Positions 63,766 through 64,000 of a stretch of DNA of 64,000 nucleotides are shown in pieces (the first letter of the stretch is position 1; each line of letters opens with the position of its first letter). The notes beneath the pieces are model-generated. The model had not been told where the DNA came from. It was given only the letters and a program-made list of their open reading frames with translations, and did no database searches. The position numbers and the translations under genes are program-made. The stretch is taken from assembly GCF_006149045.1 (NCBI RefSeq), contig NZ_VBSN01000073.1:186001-250000 (forward strand), in the 5' to 3' direction. Source of the DNA: Dyadobacter flavalbus (GTDB taxonomy: Bacteria > Bacteroidota > Bacteroidia > Cytophagales > Spirosomataceae).

Positions 63766-64000
63766 ATGAGAGGCATTTTAAATTATGTGAATCCTCAGGA
63801 CCAGAATTGTAGGTCCCATCGAACTTATATTCACCAACGTGTCTCCCTGCCGAATCATGATACTCAAACATGCCATGCGCATGATCTATTGAAATGTATA
63901 TTGCCCTTCCATGACGATCGATAAAACTAAAAATCTTTCGAGCTGCCCCGCATAACTCACGCTCCTTAGAAGACATCTGCTCCTCATACTTGTAATAGTT
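63764..64000 (-). CDS. C-terminal end of a probable polymorphic toxin (colicin E3-type RNase-like)
   Basis: The frame is open through the right edge; the visible 78 codons begin NYYKYEEQMSSKERELCGAA and end EDSHNLKCLS. The segment YISIDHAHGMFEYHDSAGRH followed by VGEYKFDG resembles the compact C-terminal cytotoxic RNase domain of colicin E3 and related polymorphic toxins (pattern Y.xD.xHG.xE.xD.xG.H.GE). The preceding charged stretch fits the junction between a long Rhs or other carrier and its toxin tip. An ATG at 63976 is internal and probably not a start. No adjacent full-length immunity gene is seen downstream. The assignment rests on pattern similarity over about 50 residues. Confidence 0.5.
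   Translation of the reverse strand, partial: NYYKYEEQMSSKERELCGAARKIFSFIDRHGRAIYISIDHAHGMFEYHDSAGRHVGEYKFDGTYNSGPEDSHNLKCLS

Overview
The window looks like a chromosomal segment of a Bacteroidota bacterium of the order Cytophagales, probably Dyadobacter or a close relative (an inference; no rRNA gene is present to settle it). The grounds are four SusC/SusD outer-membrane pairs, type II-signal SusD lipoproteins, exported sugar-acid enzymes, DUF4153, DUF4256 and DUF4468-type proteins, and AT-rich intergenic DNA full of short dispersed repeats.

Region 1 (1-15790, all minus strand) is a sugar-acid utilisation locus: SusC2-SusD2, a mannonate-dehydratase-like enzyme translationally coupled to a LacI regulator, a GC-rich palindromic repeat island, a second enolase-superfamily enzyme, a galactonate-dehydratase-like enzyme, SusC1-SusD1 and, running off the left edge, a PQQ-type aldose dehydrogenase. 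All three enolase-superfamily enzymes start with twin-arginine signals. This suggests that aldose oxidation and sugar-acid dehydration may happen in the periplasm. Two near-identical LacI-type operator candidates lie upstream of SusC2.

Region 2 (15791-29200) is mixed: a GT-C-like membrane protein, a mechanosensitive channel gene broken by one in-frame TAA, small unknown proteins, a DUF4468-like protein, an SGNH hydrolase, the large PurL of purine synthesis, a 214-bp tandem repeat array, a small lipoprotein and a GH5-like hydrolase. Region 3 (29275-37842) is an amino-sugar locus: SusC3-SusD3-GH109-NagB on the minus strand and a divergent LacI regulator, separated by a perfect 26-bp palindrome.

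Region 4 (37843-54100) is an accessory stretch. It holds a lipoprotein gene and what looks like its truncated copy, a small membrane protein/winged-helix regulator operon with a repeated inverted-repeat operator, DUF4153, a 100-codon orphan flanked by two copies of a structured 73-nt element, DUF4256, an AlkD-like repair protein set between TGACAAC repeats, gamma-glutamyltransferase, a FtsX-type permease, AraC, SDR, YceI, HxlR and a glycosyltransferase. Region 5 (54178-64000) has a fourth SusC/SusD operon with an S9 peptidase just upstream, a secreted low-complexity protein, a GAF-domain gene remnant and, at the right edge, the C-terminus of a probable polymorphic toxin. No tRNA, rRNA, CRISPR, transposase or integrase gene was recognised.
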